This document shows positions 36,716 through 49,054 of a DNA stretch of 64,000 nucleotides, one piece after another (position 1 is the stretch's first letter; each line of letters starts with the position of its first letter). The notes under the pieces were generated by a model. It was not told the origin of the DNA. It saw only the letters and a program-made list of their open reading frames with translations, and did not search any database. Source of the stretch: Rhodoferax sp. (GTDB taxonomy: Bacteria > Pseudomonadota > Gammaproteobacteria > Burkholderiales > Burkholderiaceae_C); contig NZ_JABBPD010000004.1 of NCBI RefSeq assembly GCF_012927445.1, positions 434,001-498,000 on the forward strand. The letters are read 5' to 3'. Position numbers and translations under genes: made by a program.

Positions 36716-37669
36716 TCAGGTCGTGCCCAGGGGCTCACCCGGCGCCAGAATTGAGCCACCTTTTGCCACCACCCCGGCCCGCAGATCGACCGCCAGCCGT
36801 GTGCCCAATGCGGCAGCGCTGGCCAGATCCGTCACCGGCGCACTCAGCCGCACGCACACCAGTTCCAGTACACCGTCCGGGTCGCCCCAGGCAGCATCAA
36901 TGGTCAGCGTGTCGCCGCTGAGGGTGGCGAAGGCCGCCAGCGGCATGGAGCAGCTGCCGCCCATGGCCCGGCTGACCGCCCGCTCGGCCGCCACCGCCAG
37001 CCAGCTGGTGGAATGCGCCAGTGGCGCCAGGGCATCGATCACTTCCTGGCGGTTGGAACGAACCTCAATCCCCAGTGCCCCTTGCCCGGCGGCGGGCAGC
37101 ATGATGGTCGGCTCAAAAATTTCACGAATCCGTTCGCCCAAACCCAGACGCTTGAGACCGGCCGCCGCCAGCACGATCCCGTCATACAGTCCGTCATCCA
37201 GCTTGCGCAGCCGCGTGTCCAGATTGCCCCGCAAGGGCTCAATCTTCAGGTCAGGGCGCCGGGCGCGCAGCAGGGCCATTCGGCGCAGGCTGGAGGTGCC
37301 GACGACAGCCCCCTGCGGCAGACTGGCCAGCGTCGGGTAGCGGGTCGACACAAACGCATCGCGCGGGTCTTCGCGCTCCATCACGCAGGCCAGCACAAAC
37401 CCTTCCGGCAGCTCCATTGGCACGTCTTTCAGCGAGTGCACGGCCAGGTCCGCGCGGCCTTCTTCCAGCGCTGTTTCCAATTCTTTGACAAACAGGCCCT
37501 TACCGCCGACCTTGCTCAAAGAGCGGTCCAGAATCTGGTCGCCCTTGGTGGTCATGCCCAGCAGGCTCACCTGGTGCCCGCGCTGCTCCAGCAAGGCCTT
37601 GACGTGCTCGGCCTGCCACATCGCCAGGCGGCTCTCTCGGGTTGCGATGGTGATTGTCAAATTGCTCAT
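36716..37669 (-). CDS. hemC: Hydroxymethylbilane synthase
   Basis: A 317-residue porphobilinogen deaminase that polymerises four porphobilinogens. The start is [22 protein letters not shown]. The dipyrromethane cofactor attaches to Cys in [11 protein letters not shown], and [10 protein letters not shown] is the substrate loop. The ATG at 37669 is the family start; the much longer open frame runs antisense into ppc and is rejected. It is the first gene of the haem cluster, divergent from ppc across 102 bases. Confidence 0.96.
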   Translation of the reverse strand: MSNLTITIATRESRLAMWQAEHVKALLEQRGHQVSLLGMTTKGDQILDRSLSKVGGKGLFVKELETALEEGRADLAVHSLKDVPMELPEGFVLACVMEREDPRDAFVSTRYPTLASLPQGAVVGTSSLRRMALLRARRPDLKIEPLRGNLDTRLRKLDDGLYDGIVLAAAGLKRLGLGERIREIFEPTIMLPAAGQGALGIEVRSNRQEVIDALAPLAHSTSWLAVAAERAVSRAMGGSCSMPLAAFATLSGDTLTIDAAWGDPDGVLELVCVRLSAPVTDLASAAALGTRLAVDLRAGVVAKGGSILAPGEPLGTT

Positions 37670-37771
37670 ACGCTTTGGTTCAAGGCCGTAACCTGTTGGT
37701 AATCGATAGATAGCCGGGAATGCTAGCATGGCCGACGTCGCCAACGTGAGTAACCTCTTCTTAAGAACGCC

Positions 37772-40627
37772 ATGATCCAAGCTCCCAAATCTGCACTGCC
37801 CGTGCGCGCCAAAGACAACGAACGCCCGCTGGTGGAGGACATCCGGCTGCTGGGCCGGATTCTGGGCGATGTCATCCGCGAGCAGGAGGGAGTGGCGGCG
37901 TTTGAGTTGATTGAGCAAATCCGCAAGCTGTCGGTGGCGTTCCGGCGCGATGCCGACCACGAGGCCGACAAGGCGCTCAAGAAGCTGCTCAAAGGGCTGA
38001 GCGGTGATCAAACCGTGAGCGTGATTCGGGCCTTCACCTACTTCAGCCACCTGGCCAATCTGGCGGAAGACCGGCACCACATCCGCCGCCGCGCCATCCA
38101 CGAACGCGCCGGCGACACGCAGGAAGGCAGCATTGAAGTCGCGCTGGCCCGCTTGCGCTGGGCCGGCATCTCGACCAAAACCATCGCCGACACCCTGGCC
38201 ACCAGCTTTGTCTCGCCCGTGCTCACGGCCCACCCGACCGAAGTACAGCGTAAAAGCATTCTGGATGCCGAGCGCGACCTCGCCCAGTTGTTGACCGCCC
38301 GCGACGACATCAAGATCAAGGCGGCCTCGGTCAACGCCAACAAAGACGCCCTGACGCCGCGCGAACTGGCCGCCAACGAGGAACAGATGCGCGCCCGTGT
38401 CCTGCAGCTTTGGCACACCCGCCTGTTGCGCTTCACCAAACTCACGGTCGCCGACGAGGTCGAGAACGCCTTGAGTTATTACGAAACCACGTTTTTGCGC
38501 GAAATCCCCAAGCTCTATGCCGACCTGGAACGCGAACTGGGCCAGCACCCGGTGCACAGCTTTCTGCGCATGGGCCAGTGGATTGGCGGCGACCGCGACG
38601 GCAACCCCAATGTCAATGCCCAAACGCTGATCCACGCCCTGAGCCGCCAGGCCGACGTGGCGCTGCGCCACTACCTGACCGAGGTGCACTACCTGGGCGG
38701 CGAGTTGTCACTCTCGGCCCTGCTGGTCGACTGCCTGCCCGCCATGCAGGCGCTGGCCGACCGCTCGCCCGACACCAACGAGCACCGCAAGGACGAGCCA
38801 TACCGGCGCGCCCTGATCGGCATCTACGCCCGGCTGGCCGCCGCCCTGACCGACCTGACCGGTGGCGAAGCCGCGCGCCACGCCGTCGCGCCCCAAAACG
38901 CCTATGCCAACGCCGAAGAATTTCTGGCCGACCTGCGCACCATCGAGGCCTCGCTGCTGGCGCAGCATGGCGCGGCGCTGGTGGCGCAACGCCTGCATCC
39001 GCTGATCCGGGCGGTCGAAGTCTTTGGCTTTCACCTGGCCACCGTGGATTTGCGCCAGAGCTCGGACAAACATGAATTGGTGGTGGCCGAGCTGCTGGCG
39101 GTGGCACGCATCGAGCCCGCCTATGCGCAGCTGGATGAAATGGCCAAACGCAGCCTGCTCCTTAAGTTGCTGAACGATGCCCGACCCTTGCGCGTGATGG
39201 GCACGGTCTACTCGGAGCACGCCCAGAGCGAACTGGCCATCTTCGAGACCGCCAAAGTCATGCGCGAGCGCTTTGGCGCCCAAGCGATTCGCCACTACAT
39301 CATCAGCCACACCGAAACCGTGAGCGACTTGCTGGAAGTGCTGCTGCTGCAAAAAGAGGTCGGTTTGATGCGTGGCACGCTGGACACCCAATCCATCTGC
39401 GACCTGATCGTAGTGCCGCTGTTCGAGACCATTGAAGACCTGCGCAATGCCGCGCCCATCATGCGTGAGTTTTATGCCCTGCCCGGCGTCACCCAGCTGG
39501 TGCAGCGCAGCGGTGCGGAGCAAGACATCATGCTGGGCTACTCCGACAGCAACAAGGACGGCGGCATTTTCACCAGCAACTGGGAGCTGTACCGCGCCGA
39601 GATTGCCCTGGTGGAACTGTTTGACCAACTGGCACAAGACGCCAAAAAAATTCCGGGCACCAAAGCGATTCAACTCAGGATGTTTCACGGCCGCGGCGGC
39701 ACTGTCGGCCGCGGCGGTGGCCCGAGCTACCAGGCCATCCTGGCGCAGCCCCCCGGCACCGTGCGCGGGCAGATTCGCCTGACCGAACAGGGCGAAGTCA
39801 TCGGCTCCAAATACGCCAACCCCGAGATTGGCCGGCGCAACCTCGAAACGCTGGTCGCTGCCACGCTGGAAGCCACACTCTTGCAGCCCACCAAATCAGC
39901 GACCAAGCCCTTTTTGCTGGCCGCCGCCGAGCTGTCGCAAAACAGCATGGCGGCCTACCGCAAGCTGGTCTATGAGACCCCCGGTTTCACCGAGTATTTC
40001 TTTGATTCAACGCCGATCCGCGAGATTGCCGAGCTCAACATCGGCTCGCGCCCCGCTTCGCGCAAACCGTCACAAAAAATTGAAGACCTGCGCGCCATTC
40101 CGTGGGGCTTCAGCTGGGGCCAGTGCCGCCTGACGCTGCCGGGCTGGTACGGTTTTGGCTCGGCCATCGACCTGTTCTTGAGCCAGGACAACGCCGGCTC
40201 CAGCAAAAGCACGCACAAAGACAAACTGGCACTGCTGCAGCAGATGTACAAGCAATGGCCGTTCTTCAAAACGCTGCTCTCCAACATGGACATGGTGATG
40301 GCGAAAAGCGATCTGGCGCTGGCGGCGCGCTATTCCGAACTGGTGGCGGACGCCCGTTTGCGCAAGAAAATCTTCACCGCCATCGAAGCCGAATGGCAGC
40401 GCACCACCAGTGCGCTGGGCCTGATCACCGGCGACAAACAGCGCCTCACCACCAACGCGGCGCTGCAACGCTCCATCCGCCACCGCTTTCCCTACATCGA
40501 CCCGCTGCACCACCTGCAGGTGGAGCTGGTGCGCCGTTACCGCGCCGGCCAGACCGACGAACGGGTGCAGCGCGGCATTCACATCTCGATCAACGGCATT
40601 GCGGCCGGGCTGCGCAACACCGGTTAG
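37772..40627 (+). CDS. ppc: Phosphoenolpyruvate carboxylase
   Basis: A 951-residue anaplerotic enzyme that makes oxaloacetate from PEP and bicarbonate. Active-site motifs are [13 protein letters not shown] (first His), [12 protein letters not shown] and [16 protein letters not shown]; the C-terminus ends in NTG as is typical. Length is slightly above E. coli (883), mostly at the N-terminus. A dispersed repeat copy lies immediately downstream. Confidence 0.97.
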   Translation: MIQAPKSALPVRAKDNERPLVEDIRLLGRILGDVIREQEGVAAFELIEQIRKLSVAFRRDADHEADKALKKLLKGLSGDQTVSVIRAFTYFSHLANLAEDRHHIRRRAIHERAGDTQEGSIEVALARLRWAGISTKTIADTLATSFVSPVLTAHPTEVQRKSILDAERDLAQLLTARDDIKIKAASVNANKDALTPRELAANEEQMRARVLQLWHTRLLRFTKLTVADEVENALSYYETTFLREIPKLYADLERELGQHPVHSFLRMGQWIGGDRDGNPNVNAQTLIHALSRQADVALRHYLTEVHYLGGELSLSALLVDCLPAMQALADRSPDTNEHRKDEPYRRALIGIYARLAAALTDLTGGEAARHAVAPQNAYANAEEFLADLRTIEASLLAQHGAALVAQRLHPLIRAVEVFGFHLATVDLRQSSDKHELVVAELLAVARIEPAYAQLDEMAKRSLLLKLLNDARPLRVMGTVYSEHAQSELAIFETAKVMRERFGAQAIRHYIISHTETVSDLLEVLLLQKEVGLMRGTLDTQSICDLIVVPLFETIEDLRNAAPIMREFYALPGVTQLVQRSGAEQDIMLGYSDSNKDGGIFTSNWELYRAEIALVELFDQLAQDAKKIPGTKAIQLRMFHGRGGTVGRGGGPSYQAILAQPPGTVRGQIRLTEQGEVIGSKYANPEIGRRNLETLVAATLEATLLQPTKSATKPFLLAAAELSQNSMAAYRKLVYETPGFTEYFFDSTPIREIAELNIGSRPASRKPSQKIEDLRAIPWGFSWGQCRLTLPGWYGFGSAIDLFLSQDNAGSSKSTHKDKLALLQQMYKQWPFFKTLLSNMDMVMAKSDLALAARYSELVADARLRKKIFTAIEAEWQRTTSALGLITGDKQRLTTNAALQRSIRHRFPYIDPLHHLQVELVRRYRAGQTDERVQRGIHISINGIAAGLRNTG

Positions 40628-40634
40628 GCCCACT

Positions 40635-40699
40635 ATTTATGCCATTTAGGCTTCTAGCCCCCGTCGCATAAGCGCAAGCAGCTATTTAATTAATAGCTG
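40635..40699 (+). repeat. Dispersed element, intergenic full copy
   Basis: Reference copy: ATTTAGGCTTCTAGCCCCCG, then CGCATAAGCGCAAG and the palindrome AGCTATTTAATTAATAGCTG. It lies between the convergent ppc and AlgR-like genes. Confidence 0.85.
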
Positions 40700-40704
40700 C
40701 TTGC

Positions 40705-41445
40705 TCAACTGGCCACCAGCGCCCGCACCGCCGCCAGTTGCCGGCGCGACACAAACAGCCGCTCCTCAATGCCGTCCAGCCGCACCGCCCAGCCCTCGCC
40801 TTCTTCCGCGTCGTAGTGCTTTTCCAGCGCCCGCACCGCCGGCTTGGCGATCAGGGCGTTGCGGTGAATGCGCATGAAGCGGGTGGGGTACTTTTCTTCC
40901 AGTTCGTTCAATGAACCTTCCAGGATATAGCTCTTGGCTTGCGTGCGCACCGTGATGTATTTGAGCTCGGCCTTGAGGTACAGCACTTGCGCCAGCGGCA
41001 CCCGCTCGGTCCGGCCACGGTCCTGAATAATCAAAACTTCTTGCGGCAAATCAGGCGCTAGCCGCCGTTCTGACTGCATCAACCGCTCTACTTTTTGTAG
41101 CGCAGCCTGCAGCCGTTCCAGCCGCACCGGTTTGGTCAGATAGTCCACAGCGTCCAGCTCGAAAGCCTGCACCGCATGCTCGGCATGGGCCGTCACAAAC
41201 ACCACGGCGGGCGGATTCGGCAGCGTGCGCAGGGTTTGGGCCAAGCTCAGGCCGTCGGCGCCAGGCATGTGAATATCGATCAGCGCCACATCCACCGGCT
41301 GGCGCTGCAGCCACGCCACCGCCTGCGCGGCGTTGGCGGCCTCGGCCTCGACACTGGCCGTCGGCGCGCTGCAGTCGCCCAGCAGGGTGCGCAGACGCGA
41401 GCGCGCCAGAAGCTCATCGTCAACGATCAGCACCTTCAGACGCAT
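40705..41445 (-). CDS. LytTR response regulator (AlgR-like)
   Basis: A 246-residue response regulator. The receiver domain (residues 1 to about 118) has LIVDDE, the phospho-Asp in LIDIHMPG and the Lys in YLTKPVR. The DNA-binding LytTR domain starts near residue 135 with RFMRIHRNALI. It resembles AlgR of Pseudomonas. The linker (about 114-132) aligns with a degenerate dispersed repeat. ATG 41445 is the domain start; the upstream extension is antisense to other frames. It follows the sensor kinase by 19 bases. Confidence 0.92.
   Translation of the reverse strand: MRLKVLIVDDELLARSRLRTLLGDCSAPTASVEAEAANAAQAVAWLQRQPVDVALIDIHMPGADGLSLAQTLRTLPNPPAVVFVTAHAEHAVQAFELDAVDYLTKPVRLERLQAALQKVERLMQSERRLAPDLPQEVLIIQDRGRTERVPLAQVLYLKAELKYITVRTQAKSYILEGSLNELEEKYPTRFMRIHRNALIAKPAVRALEKHYDAEEGEGWAVRLDGIEERLFVSRRQLAAVRALVAS
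41051..41104 (+). repeat. Possible degenerate dispersed element in the AlgR-like gene
   Basis: TCAGGCGCTAGCCGCCGTTC ... CTCTACTTTTTGTAGCGCA keeps the order box-middle-palindrome, but only about two thirds of bases match by eye. It falls in the interdomain linker. Confidence 0.35.
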
Positions 41446-41464
41446 GGGGAAAACTCGTTGGCCG

Positions 41465-42502
41465 TCATACGGGCACCTCGATCCTGACTTGAAAAATACC
41501 GTTCTTGAGACCGTACTGGAATTGGCCTTGCACATCGTGCAGCAGATGCAGCCGGTCCCGCACGTTGTCCAGCGCCACCCCGTTGCCGCGCTCGCCATGC
41601 CCGGCCGGCACCGTGTTGGTGACCTTGATCACCACACTGGCGCCCCGCCGTTGCGTGGAGATCCTGATTTGCGCCCCGGTCAGGCTAGGCTCCACGCCGT
41701 GCCGCACCGCGTTTTCCACCAGCGGCTGCAACAGCAAGGGCGGCAATTTGGCGGTGGAGGCGTCGGGGTCCAGGGCCCACTCCACCTGGATGCGCTCGCC
41801 AAAACGCACGGTTTCGATCGCCAGATAACGCTGCGCCAGGGCAATTTCATCGGCCAGCGTGACGAACTCGCCCTGCTCAATCAGCGCATGACGAAACAAA
41901 TCACTCAAATCTTCCAGCAGGGCCTCGGCCTTGGCCGGCTCGGCCCGCACCAGCGCAATGGCGCTGTTGAGCGTATTGAACAAAAAATGGGGCCGGATAC
42001 GCGCCTGCAGCTCACTCAAACGCGCCGCCGTCGCCGCCGGTGCGGTGCCCTTGGCCCGCAACACCAGCGCCGCCACCAGCAGCGCCGACATCAGGGCGCC
42101 GCTGAAAGCACAGGCCAGCCAGGGTGCCGGCTCCAGCAAACCCACCATGAACAAGACGCCGCAACCATACAGGCCGGCCCCGGCGCCCAAGGCCACACCG
42201 GCCAACTGCTGGACCACGGGATTCAGGCGCGCCAGTACTTTTTTCAGACTGCAAGCCGCAATCAACCACACCAGCGTCGCCGGCAAGGCGCCGCCGGTGA
42301 GCAAGGCCAGGCGGCTCAACCAATCCACAAAGCTGGACGCGCCAAACATGGCGCTCACCGCCACCACCGCCTCGACAAACAGCACGGCGCGCAACACCAC
42401 GCCCACCTGGCAGGCGTCAAACAGCAACCGCCGTGGCAACCCCAGCGCGGGCGGCGCGGGGGCCAGATCCTGGAAGGCCGATAAAATTTGGGTGTCTCTC
42501 AT
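41465..42502 (-). CDS. AlgZ-like sensor histidine kinase
   Basis: A 345-residue membrane kinase of the LytS/AlgZ type. Four hydrophobic segments occupy about residues 25-165. The phospho-acceptor is in RIRPHFLFNTLNSAIALV, and the C-terminal ATPase domain has PLVENAVRHG and GNGVALDNVRDRL. The response-regulator gene follows 19 bases downstream, so this is a paired system. ATG 42502 is chosen; a longer start would run into the argH leader. It is divergent from argH. Confidence 0.92.
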   Translation of the reverse strand: MRDTQILSAFQDLAPAPPALGLPRRLLFDACQVGVVLRAVLFVEAVVAVSAMFGASSFVDWLSRLALLTGGALPATLVWLIAACSLKKVLARLNPVVQQLAGVALGAGAGLYGCGVLFMVGLLEPAPWLACAFSGALMSALLVAALVLRAKGTAPAATAARLSELQARIRPHFLFNTLNSAIALVRAEPAKAEALLEDLSDLFRHALIEQGEFVTLADEIALAQRYLAIETVRFGERIQVEWALDPDASTAKLPPLLLQPLVENAVRHGVEPSLTGAQIRISTQRRGASVVIKVTNTVPAGHGERGNGVALDNVRDRLHLLHDVQGQFQYGLKNGIFQVRIEVPV

Positions 42503-42601
42503 TAATAGTGGTTCCGTGTGGACCCGATTATTGATGATCTGTTGCCTCAAAAGCATAACCCCAACACCCAGCCCGGCCCTCGAAAGCTGACGCTCATTTA
42601 C

Positions 42602-44053
42602 ATGCCACACAACCAATTCGATAAAAAATCAGAAGCCTGGTCTGCCCTCTTCTCCGAGCCCATGAGCGATTTGGTCAAGCGCTACACCTCCAGCGTCTTT
42701 TTTGACAAGCGTCTGTGGCAGGCCGACATTGCCGGCTCGCTGGCCCATGCCGAGATGCTGGCCGCGCAAAAAATCATCACACTGGAGGACCACCGTGCGA
42801 TCCAAAACGGGATGGCGACGATTGCGGCGGAAATTGAATCCGGCGATTTTGAATGGAAACTGGATCTGGAAGACGTCCACCTCAACATCGAAGCGCGCCT
42901 GACGCAGTTGGTCGGCATTGCCGGCAAACGCCTGCACACAGGCCGCTCGCGCAACGACCAGGTGGCGACCGACGTGCGGCTGTGGCTGCGCGGCGAGATT
43001 GATTTGATCAGCGGCCTGCTGACCGACCTGCAAAAAGCGCTGATTGAAGTGGCCGAGAAAAATATCGAAGTGATCCTGCCGGGCTTCACCCACCTGCAGG
43101 TAGCGCAACCGATCAGCTTCGGCCACCACATGCTGGCCTATGTCGAAATGTTCAGCCGCGATGCGGAGCGCATGAGCGACGTGCGCCGCCGCACCAACCG
43201 CCTGCCACTGGGCGCCGCTGCGCTGGCCGGCACCAGCTACCCGCTGGACCGGGAGCGTGTCGCCAAAACACTGGGCATGGTCGATGACAAAGGCCTGCCC
43301 TGTGTCTGCCAGAACTCGCTGGACGCCGTGAGCGACCGCGACTTTGCCATCGAATTCACCGCCGCTGCCTCGCTCTGCATGGTGCACATCAGCCGCTTCA
43401 GCGAAGAACTGATTCTGTGGATGAGCCAAAACTTCGGTTTCATCCAGATTGCCGACCGCTTCACTACCGGCAGTTCCATCATGCCGCAGAAGAAAAACCC
43501 CGACGTGCCTGAACTGGCACGCGGCAAAACCGGCCGCGTGGTCGGCCACCTGATGGGCCTGATCACACTGATGAAGGGCCAGCCGCTGGCCTACAACAAG
43601 GACAACCAGGAAGACAAGGAGCCGTTGTTCGACACGGTCGACACGCTGAAAGACACGCTGCGCATCTTTGCCGAAATGGTCGGCGGGCAGCTCAACCCGT
43701 CAACCGGGGCGAAAGAAGGCGGCATCACCGTCAAACCCGAAGCGATGGAGCGCGCCGCCCTCAAAGGCTACGCCACCGCCACCGATCTGGCCGACTACCT
43801 GGTGAAAAAAGGCCTGCCGTTCCGTGACGCCCACGAGACCGTGGCCCATGCCGTGAAGGCCGCCATTGCGCATCAAGTGGATCTGTCGGAATTGCCATTA
43901 ACGGTGTTGCAGCAGTTCAACCCGACCATTGAAAAGGATGTGTATGAGGTGCTGAGTCTGCGTGGTTCGCTCAATGCGCGCGACATTCTGGGTGGCACGG
44001 CACCGAATCAGGTGCGGGCGCAGATTGCACGGCATCGGGTGCGACTGGGCTGA
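42602..44053 (+). CDS. argH: Argininosuccinate lyase
   Basis: A 483-residue fumarase/aspartase superfamily enzyme that splits argininosuccinate to arginine and fumarate. The signature [12 protein letters not shown] is intact, with [13 protein letters not shown] and [12 protein letters not shown] 42602 ([13 protein letters not shown]) is the family-like start although no ribosome site is evident; the 28-residue longer form is unlikely. It is followed by a T-run terminator. Confidence 0.96.
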   Translation: MPHNQFDKKSEAWSALFSEPMSDLVKRYTSSVFFDKRLWQADIAGSLAHAEMLAAQKIITLEDHRAIQNGMATIAAEIESGDFEWKLDLEDVHLNIEARLTQLVGIAGKRLHTGRSRNDQVATDVRLWLRGEIDLISGLLTDLQKALIEVAEKNIEVILPGFTHLQVAQPISFGHHMLAYVEMFSRDAERMSDVRRRTNRLPLGAAALAGTSYPLDRERVAKTLGMVDDKGLPCVCQNSLDAVSDRDFAIEFTAAASLCMVHISRFSEELILWMSQNFGFIQIADRFTTGSSIMPQKKNPDVPELARGKTGRVVGHLMGLITLMKGQPLAYNKDNQEDKEPLFDTVDTLKDTLRIFAEMVGGQLNPSTGAKEGGITVKPEAMERAALKGYATATDLADYLVKKGLPFRDAHETVAHAVKAAIAHQVDLSELPLTVLQQFNPTIEKDVYEVLSLRGSLNARDILGGTAPNQVRAQIARHRVRLG

Positions 44054-44168
44054 GGTGATCGGGATTCGGGTTTTCCATGAGTTGAATTGCCCGACTCACT
44101 GCTAAAGTCGCCCTGGGCTTTAAGCCCCTGCGCTTCACCTCCCTGAGCGTAGCCCGAAAGGGATTGCA

Positions 44169-44194
44169 CCCAGCCTCCGCGCTGGGTTTTTTTT
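44169..44194 (+). terminator. Terminator after argH
   Basis: CCCAGC and GCTGGG stem with a 6-base loop, followed by eight T. Confidence 0.85.
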
Positions 44195-44360
44195 GGCCGT
44201 GCCTAATAGTCAGTTAACTCGTGTGCCACGGTGCGGTGGTCTGAGGTCTTCATTCGCACTTATGGCGCCAACACAGCCTTCGACAGATGACACCAAACAG
44301 TACACGCGTGTTGGTAAAGTTGATTTCCCCCCCTGAAGCTAGACCAAACCCTCTAATAAT

Positions 44361-44433
44361 TGCTGCATTGCAACAAAACAACTTCCACTTTCTCAGATTC
44401 TCCCTATAATTTGCTCAATGTTGCACTGCAGCA
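44361..44433 (+). promoter_or_regulatory. Phasin promoter with TGC-rich inverted repeats
   Basis: TATAAT (44405-44410) lies 16 bases after TTCCAC (44383-44388). Two 14-base arms, TGCTGCATTGCAAC (44361-44374) and GTTGCACTGCAGCA (44420-44433), are inverted copies with one mismatch and flank this promoter. TGC-rich sites of this kind bind the PHA repressor PhaR in other bacteria; use here is inferred. Confidence 0.6.
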
Positions 44434-44499
44434 TTAATTGGCCAACTTGGCATTCGCTGATGCAGGCCTCCGATTCGTCCATTAATGAAGGAAACCGAA

Positions 44500-45045
44500 A
44501 TGAACAACACCGCCGCACAATTCGCCGAAACCAACAAAGCCAACCTGCAAGCCCTGGAAGGCTTCACCACGCAGGCTTTTGCCGGTGTCGAGAAGCTGGT
44601 CGAACTGAACCTGGCTGCAACCAAGTCCCTCTTGGGCGAGTCTTTCAGCCATGTCCAGGCTGTTCTGGGTGCCAAAGATGCACAAGAACTGCTGGCGCTG
44701 CAATCTGGCTTGGCCAAACCTTTGGCTGACAAAACTGCAGCCTACGCTCAACACGTTCAAACCATCGTGACCGGCAGCGGTGCAGAATTGGCCAAGGCTT
44801 TTGAAGCCAAGACCGCCGAAGCTCAAAAAGCTTTCGCTGGTGCCGTTGAAAACCTGACCAAGAACGCACCTGCTGGCAGCGAATCCGCTGTGGCCGCTTT
44901 CAAGAACGCTTTGACCGCTGGTCAAAACGCTATCGAGTCCGCTCAGACTCAAGCTAAAAAAGCGGTGGAAACGGCTCAGACCAACTTCACGGCAGCCGCT
45001 ACCCAAGCCGCTGATGCGGTCAAGAAAGCTACTAAAACAGCTTAA
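44500..45045 (+). CDS. Phasin family protein
   Basis: A 181-residue helical, Ala/Lys-rich protein of the phasin_2 type that coats polyhydroxyalkanoate granules. It begins MNNTAAQFAETNKANLQALEGF and ends in an Ala/Lys coiled region (AATQAADAVKKATKTA). The ATG at 44500 has AAGGAAA 7 bases upstream. It is a single-gene unit with its own promoter and terminator. PHA synthase genes are not in this window. Confidence 0.92.
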   Translation: MNNTAAQFAETNKANLQALEGFTTQAFAGVEKLVELNLAATKSLLGESFSHVQAVLGAKDAQELLALQSGLAKPLADKTAAYAQHVQTIVTGSGAELAKAFEAKTAEAQKAFAGAVENLTKNAPAGSESAVAAFKNALTAGQNAIESAQTQAKKAVETAQTNFTAAATQAADAVKKATKTA

Positions 45046-45075
45046 TTGCCCATTGCCCTGCGGGGCAGTCAGCAA

Positions 45076-45107
45076 CAAACGGCACCTTCGGGTGCCGTTT
45101 GTGTTTT
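45076..45107 (+). terminator. Terminator after the phasin gene
   Basis: CAAACGGCACC and GGTGCCGTTTG form an 11-bp stem with a TTCG tetraloop, followed by GTGTTTT. Confidence 0.8.
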
Positions 45108-45116
45108 AGCCGCGGA

Positions 45117-47383
<2,267 letters not shown>

Positions 47384-47713
47384 ATGGCAATTTCTCATGT
47401 GGCCGCTGGCCAATCCATCGATGTGGCACCTTATGGACCTGCGCTAATCGATGCGCGCACGGTAGCGCTGTTCAAGACCGAGCAGCTTGAAGTCATCCGC
47501 CTGGTGCTGATGGCCGGAAAATCGTTCCCCCCGCACAAAGTGGCGGGTGAAATCACGATTTTGTGCCTGGAGGGACGCCTTGACGTCACGGCGGAGGAAT
47601 CATCCCAAACCTTGCAGGCCGGTCAACTCATGTATTTGTCAGGCCATGTTCTGCACAGTCTCGTCGCGCTCGAGGACGCATCGGCCCTGGTGACGATTGT
47701 GTTGCGCAAGTAG
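47384..47713 (+). CDS. Small cupin-fold protein
   Basis: A 109-residue single-domain cupin with FPPHKVAGEITILCLEG (motif 1) and LMYLSGHVLHSLVALEDA (motif 2). The metal ligand set is reduced but still has His and Glu in motif 1 and His in motif 2. ATG 47384 has AGGAG upstream. Substrate or role is unknown. It is read in the same direction as the lldD-like gene 130 bases downstream. Confidence 0.8.
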   Translation: MAISHVAAGQSIDVAPYGPALIDARTVALFKTEQLEVIRLVLMAGKSFPPHKVAGEITILCLEGRLDVTAEESSQTLQAGQLMYLSGHVLHSLVALEDASALVTIVLRK

Positions 47714-47843
47714 CGCCATTCGCGCAGCAACGCGGCGCCCAGCGCATCGGTTTGTTCCAAAAAATTTCAACCTGCCCGCAGCAGATTTCAAACCAGCCCT
47801 GTGGGGCAGCCCTTACCATTCAGGCAAATAAAAGGAAACCTTG

Positions 47844-48998
47844 ATGTCCGTGATCACCAATATCGAAGACCTGCGCGTTCTGGCAGAAAAGCGCGTGCCG
47901 CGCATGTTTTACGACTACGCCGACTCTGGCTCCTGGACCGAAAGCACCTACCGCGCCAATGCCGCCGATTTCCAGACCATCAAGCTGCGCCAGCGCGTGG
48001 CCGTGAACATGGAAAACCGCAGCACGGCCACCACGATGATCGGACAAAACGTGGCCATGCCGGTGGCGATTGCCCCCACTGGTCTGACCGGCATGCAGCA
48101 TGCCGACGGTGAGATTCTGGCGGCCCGCGCGGCCAAGAAGTTTGGCATTCCGTTCACCCTCTCCACCATGAGCATCTGCTCGATTGAAGACGTGGCCAGG
48201 GAAACCGGCAACCACCCGTTCTGGTTTCAGCTCTATGTGATGAAAGACCGCGACTACATCGAGCGGCTGATTGACCGGGCCAAGGCCGCCCACTGCTCGG
48301 CACTGGTCTTGACACTCGATTTGCAGATCATCGGCCAACGCCACAAGGACCTGAAAAACGGCCTCTCGGCGCCACCCAAGCTCACCGTGGCCAACATCCT
48401 CAACATGATGACCAAGCCGCGCTGGGGACTGGGCATGCTCGGTACCAAGCGGCACGGCTTTGGCAACATCGTCGGCCACGTCAAAGGCGTGGAAAACATG
48501 GGCTCACTCTCCGAGTGGACCGCCAAGCAATTCGACCCGGCACTGAACTGGGGCGATGTGGAATGGATCAAGAAGCGCTGGGGTGGCAAGCTCATCCTGA
48601 AGGGCATTCAGGACGTGGAAGATGCGCGCCTGGCGGTCAACTCCGGCGCGGACGCCCTGATCGTCTCCAACCACGGCGGGCGCCAGCTGGACGGGGCGGA
48701 GTCGTCGATCCGCGCCCTGCCGAAAATTGTGGACGCAGTCGGCAAAGAAATTGAGGTGCACATGGACGGCGGCATCCGCTCGGGCCAAGATGTACTCAAA
48801 GCCCGCGCGATGGGTGCGCAAGGCACCTACATTGGCCGCGCCTTCCTTTATGGTCTGGGCGCCATGGGCGAAGCCGGTGTGAGCAAAGCACTGGAAATTA
48901 TCCGCAACGAGCTGGACCTGACCATGGCGTTTTGCGGCCACACCAACATCAAAACGGTGGACAAAGGCATTCTCTTGCCTGGCACTTACCCAACCTGA
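47844..48998 (+). CDS. lldD: FMN-dependent alpha-hydroxy acid dehydrogenase (LldD-like)
   Basis: A 384-residue member of the lactate dehydrogenase/glycolate oxidase family. FMN-binding IAPTGLTGMQHADGE and the catalytic His-Gly-Gly-Arg motif SNHGGRQLDGA are intact, and DGGIRSGQDV and GRAFLYGLGA follow. It resembles L-lactate dehydrogenase (cytochrome); substrate is not certain. ATG 47844 has AAGGAAA upstream. Confidence 0.9.
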   Translation: MSVITNIEDLRVLAEKRVPRMFYDYADSGSWTESTYRANAADFQTIKLRQRVAVNMENRSTATTMIGQNVAMPVAIAPTGLTGMQHADGEILAARAAKKFGIPFTLSTMSICSIEDVARETGNHPFWFQLYVMKDRDYIERLIDRAKAAHCSALVLTLDLQIIGQRHKDLKNGLSAPPKLTVANILNMMTKPRWGLGMLGTKRHGFGNIVGHVKGVENMGSLSEWTAKQFDPALNWGDVEWIKKRWGGKLILKGIQDVEDARLAVNSGADALIVSNHGGRQLDGAESSIRALPKIVDAVGKEIEVHMDGGIRSGQDVLKARAMGAQGTYIGRAFLYGLGAMGEAGVSKALEIIRNELDLTMAFCGHTNIKTVDKGILLPGTYPT

Positions 48999-49002
48999 GA
49001 CC

Positions 49003-49050
49003 TTGGGGGGACAGACCCACCATTGCAAAGCAATTTTGGTCTGTCCCCAA
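49003..49050. repeat. REP-like hairpin between lldD and pat
   Basis: TTGGGGGGACAGACC pairs with GGTCTGTCCCCAA, enclosing an inner ATTGC/GCAAT pair. No T-run follows. It lies in the short gap between convergent genes. Confidence 0.6.
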
Positions 49051-49054
49051 CTGA

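Larger units (their letters stand above)
44054..44499. other. argH-phasin intergenic region
   Basis: 446 bases with the argH terminator (44169-44194) and the phasin promoter with flanking inverted repeats (44361-44433). The central part, about 44200-44340, holds nothing I recognise. Confidence 0.5.

Noticed and set aside
37670-38689. Long upstream extension of hemC (657-residue open frame)
   Set aside because: It runs antisense through the well-conserved ppc gene; the family start of HemC is at 37669.
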